Below are positions 61,989-64,000 of a stretch of DNA of 64,000 nt, one piece after another. The stretch spans positions 2,763,501 to 2,827,500 of the forward strand of contig CP107199.1 of assembly GCA_025758065.1 (NCBI GenBank). Reading direction: 5' to 3'. The notes beneath the pieces were generated by a model. The model worked only from the letters and a program-made list of their open reading frames with translations, was not told where the DNA came from and made no database searches. Made by a program: the position numbers and the translations under genes. The stretch is from Lachnospiraceae bacterium (GTDB lineage Bacteria > Bacillota > Clostridia > Lachnospirales > Lachnospiraceae). Within the stretch, counting starts at the first letter, position 1, and each line of letters begins with the position of its first letter.

Positions 61989-64000
61989 ATGAGCATTTAT
62001 AACATCATTGCCGCAAGCAATGAGAGTACCGTGGTCGCTGAATATACGCCGGAAAGCTCACGCTCTGACAGCTTCCAGAGCGAAGCGGCTCTTGAAAAAG
62101 AGTTCATCCGGCTGCTGACCACACAAGGGTACGAATACCTTACTATTCATGACGAAAATAGTCTGATCACCAACCTCAGACGGCAGTTGGAGCTTTTGAA
62201 TGACTATGCCTTTACTAACGGCGAATGGAAGCGTTTCTTCACGGAAACCCTTGCCAATGCCAACGAAGGCATCGTTGAGAAAAGCCGTACTATCCAGACG
62301 GATCATGTGAAGGTACTCCGCAGGGATGATGGAACTTCTAAGAACATTCAGCTCATCGACAAAAAGAACATTCACAACAACCGCTTACAGGTCATCAACC
62401 AGTATGAGGAATCCGAAGGCAAGCACGACACACGCTATGATGTGACGATTCTGGTCAACGGTCTGCCCCTTGTCCATGTGGAGCTGAAGCGCCGGGGCGT
62501 TGCCATCCGGGAAGCCTTCAACCAGATCAAACGCTACCAGAGAGACAGCTTCTGGGCGGCGAGCGGCTTGTACGAGTATGTGCAGATTTTCATCACCTCC
62601 AACGGAACCCATACCAAGTATTATTCCAACACCACCCGAAACAGCCATATCAAAGAGATGGGCGAATCTGCAAAGCAGAAATCGAAGAAAACCAGCAACA
62701 GCTTTGAGTTTACTTCCTTCTGGGCAGACGGCAACAATAAGGTGATTGCCGACCTGATTGATTTTACAAAAACCTTCCTTGCCAAGCACACCATTCTGAA
62801 TGTGTTGACCAAGTATTGTGTTTTCACAACGGAAGAAATTCTGATGGTTATGCGTCCCTATCAGATTGCAGCTACCGAGCGCATCTTGAACCGCATCGAG
62901 GTATCCACCAACTACAAGAAGATGGGAACACTGGATGCCGGAGGATACATCTGGCACACCACAGGAAGCGGGAAAACGCTGACTTCCTTCAAGACAGCGC
63001 AGCTTGCATCCGCACTGCCTTATGTGGACAAGGTTCTGTTTGTGGTCGATAGAAAAGACCTGGACTATCAGACTATGAAAGAATATGACCGCTTCGAAAA
63101 AGGCTCTGCCAACAGCAACGCTTCTACCAGGGTATTGCAGAGACAGCTTGAGGACAGGGACGAAAAAGGCGGCTATCATCCGTATAAGATCATCATCACA
63201 ACCATCCAGAAGCTGGACAACTTTATCACAAAAAACAAAGGACACGAAGTGTTCGGCAAGCATTGCGTTATCATCTTTGACGAGTGCCACCGCAGCCAAT
63301 TCGGAGATATGCACGCTAAGATTATCAAGACGTTCAAGAATTATCATCTGTTTGGCTTTACCGGCACACCGATTTTCGCTGCCAATGCAGGAAAAGGCAA
63401 GCACATGGAGCTGCTGACCACGCCGCAGATCTTTGGCGATCAGCTCCACACCTACACCATCGTGGATGCTATCAATGACGGCAATGTGCTTCCGTTCCGT
63501 ATCGACTATGTGAATACGGTCAAGGAAAAAGAGAACATCAAGGATAAGAATGTTTCAGCAATCGACATTGAACGGGCGATGGGTGCGCCAGAGCGTATTC
63601 GGGAAATCGTCAAATACACGCTGGAGCATTTTGACCAGAAAACCAAACGCAACAGCTTCTATTCCTTGAAGGGCAAGCGTATGGCGGGCTTCAATGCCAT
63701 GTTCGCTGTCAGCTCCATTCCCATGGCAATGAAGTATTATACGGAGTTCCAGAGACAGATTGCGGAGAGCCACCGTCAGTTTACGATTGCCACAATTTTC
63801 AGCTACGCCGCAAACGAGGAAGACCCCGAAGATGTTCTGCAAGAGGAAGGCTTCGATACCGATGCCCTTGACCAGACCTCCCGTGACTTCCTTGAAAGTG
63901 CAATCCAAGATTACAACTCTGCGTTCAACACGAACTTTGATACTTCCTCGGACAAGTTCCAGAACTACTACAAAGACTTGTCCATGCGAGTGAAAAACCG
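61989..64000 (+). CDS. hsdR: Type I restriction subunit HsdR (cut by window end)
   Basis: The frame starting MSIYNIIAASNESTVVAEYT is open to the last base (670 codons seen; family about 1000). The N-terminal nuclease domain shows the D...ELK motif (TRYDVTILVNG, then HVELKRRG, about 148-168). The SF2 translocase shows Walker A WHTTGSGKTLTS at about 320 and the DEAD-type box IFDECHRSQFG at about 428, with FGFTGTP after it. It pumps DNA and cuts when two complexes collide. GAAGGGAG precedes ATG 61989. The sequence is of the EcoR124 (IC) type, in accord with hsdS linker repeats. Confidence 0.93.
   Translation, partial: MSIYNIIAASNESTVVAEYTPESSRSDSFQSEAALEKEFIRLLTTQGYEYLTIHDENSLITNLRRQLELLNDYAFTNGEWKRFFTETLANANEGIVEKSRTIQTDHVKVLRRDDGTSKNIQLIDKKNIHNNRLQVINQYEESEGKHDTRYDVTILVNGLPLVHVELKRRGVAIREAFNQIKRYQRDSFWAASGLYEYVQIFITSNGTHTKYYSNTTRNSHIKEMGESAKQKSKKTSNSFEFTSFWADGNNKVIADLIDFTKTFLAKHTILNVLTKYCVFTTEEILMVMRPYQIAATERILNRIEVSTNYKKMGTLDAGGYIWHTTGSGKTLTSFKTAQLASALPYVDKVLFVVDRKDLDYQTMKEYDRFEKGSANSNASTRVLQRQLEDRDEKGGYHPYKIIITTIQKLDNFITKNKGHEVFGKHCVIIFDECHRSQFGDMHAKIIKTFKNYHLFGFTGTPIFAANAGKGKHMELLTTPQIFGDQLHTYTIVDAINDGNVLPFRIDYVNTVKEKENIKDKNVSAIDIERAMGAPERIREIVKYTLEHFDQKTKRNSFYSLKGKRMAGFNAMFAVSSIPMAMKYYTEFQRQIAESHRQFTIATIFSYAANEEDPEDVLQEEGFDTDALDQTSRDFLESAIQDYNSAFNTNFDTSSDKFQNYYKDLSMRVKN

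Overview
The window looks like a chromosome segment of an anaerobic gut Firmicute, most likely Lachnospiraceae (Clostridium cluster XIVa). This is inferred from AGGAGG ribosome sites, moderate GC, two different [FeFe]-hydrogenases, corrinoid uptake under a cobalamin riboswitch, an anaerobic ThiH-type thiazole pathway, proteins with choline-binding-like wall repeats, and TnpV/serine-recombinase mobile DNA. I cannot fix the genus.

Layout. (1) 1-11163 is layered mobile DNA: the broken end of one conjugative coupling protein, a mobilisation module (candidate oriT, MobC, MobP relaxase, VirD4-like coupling protein), a 29-residue toxin-like membrane peptide, an IS200-type element inserted in the 3' end of a secreted transglutaminase-like gene, a few orphan genes, and an excisionase/tyrosine-integrase pair abutting the 3' end of a tRNA-Arg(CCG) gene. 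(2) 11164-50280 is core chromosome: lipoprotein, PTS-type permease with a structured leader, queA-rluF-ligA-metA, a GltD-linked [FeFe]-hydrogenase pair, MATE pump, B12-riboswitch-controlled btuFCD, thiSFGH behind a non-TPP leader RNA, a LacI regulator with an EIIA-EIIC-EIIB PTS transporter and malQ, a group-B-like hydrogenase, a LysR regulator divergent from a heterodimeric ABC exporter, and a CNNM/HlyC-type membrane protein. (3) 50294-54611 is an XRE/zinc-ribbon gene cut in two by a 3.55-kb element. The ends define a 2-bp GG crossover, but the element's serine recombinase has lost its catalytic end and is fused to remains of a type I methylase gene. (4) 54978-64000 is a type I restriction-modification operon that continues past the window.

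The operon is the most interesting part. It runs XRE regulator, hsdM, rhuM, a zinc/HEPN-like protein, hsdS, a eukaryote-like Ser/Thr kinase, hsdR. hsdS encodes three target recognition domains instead of two. Between domains 1 and 2 it has three copies of a 12-bp ELTA/TAEL unit, the kind of repeat that sets spacer length in EcoR124-type enzymes. Between domains 2 and 3 it has a (GACA) tract of 19.75 units. Both alternative frames after the tract stop within six codons, so slippage would switch between a normal-length two-domain protein (about 400 residues) and the 602-residue three-domain protein. With the kinase and the HEPN-like gene inside the operon, this looks like a phase-variable, kinase-coupled restriction system.

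Other signals are dispersed intergenic repeats (two families), a long inverted repeat and a multi-hairpin element upstream of the PTS gene, and unexplained leader RNAs upstream of thiS and of the PTS-type permease. All functional calls come from reading translated sequence and motifs; no database search was made.
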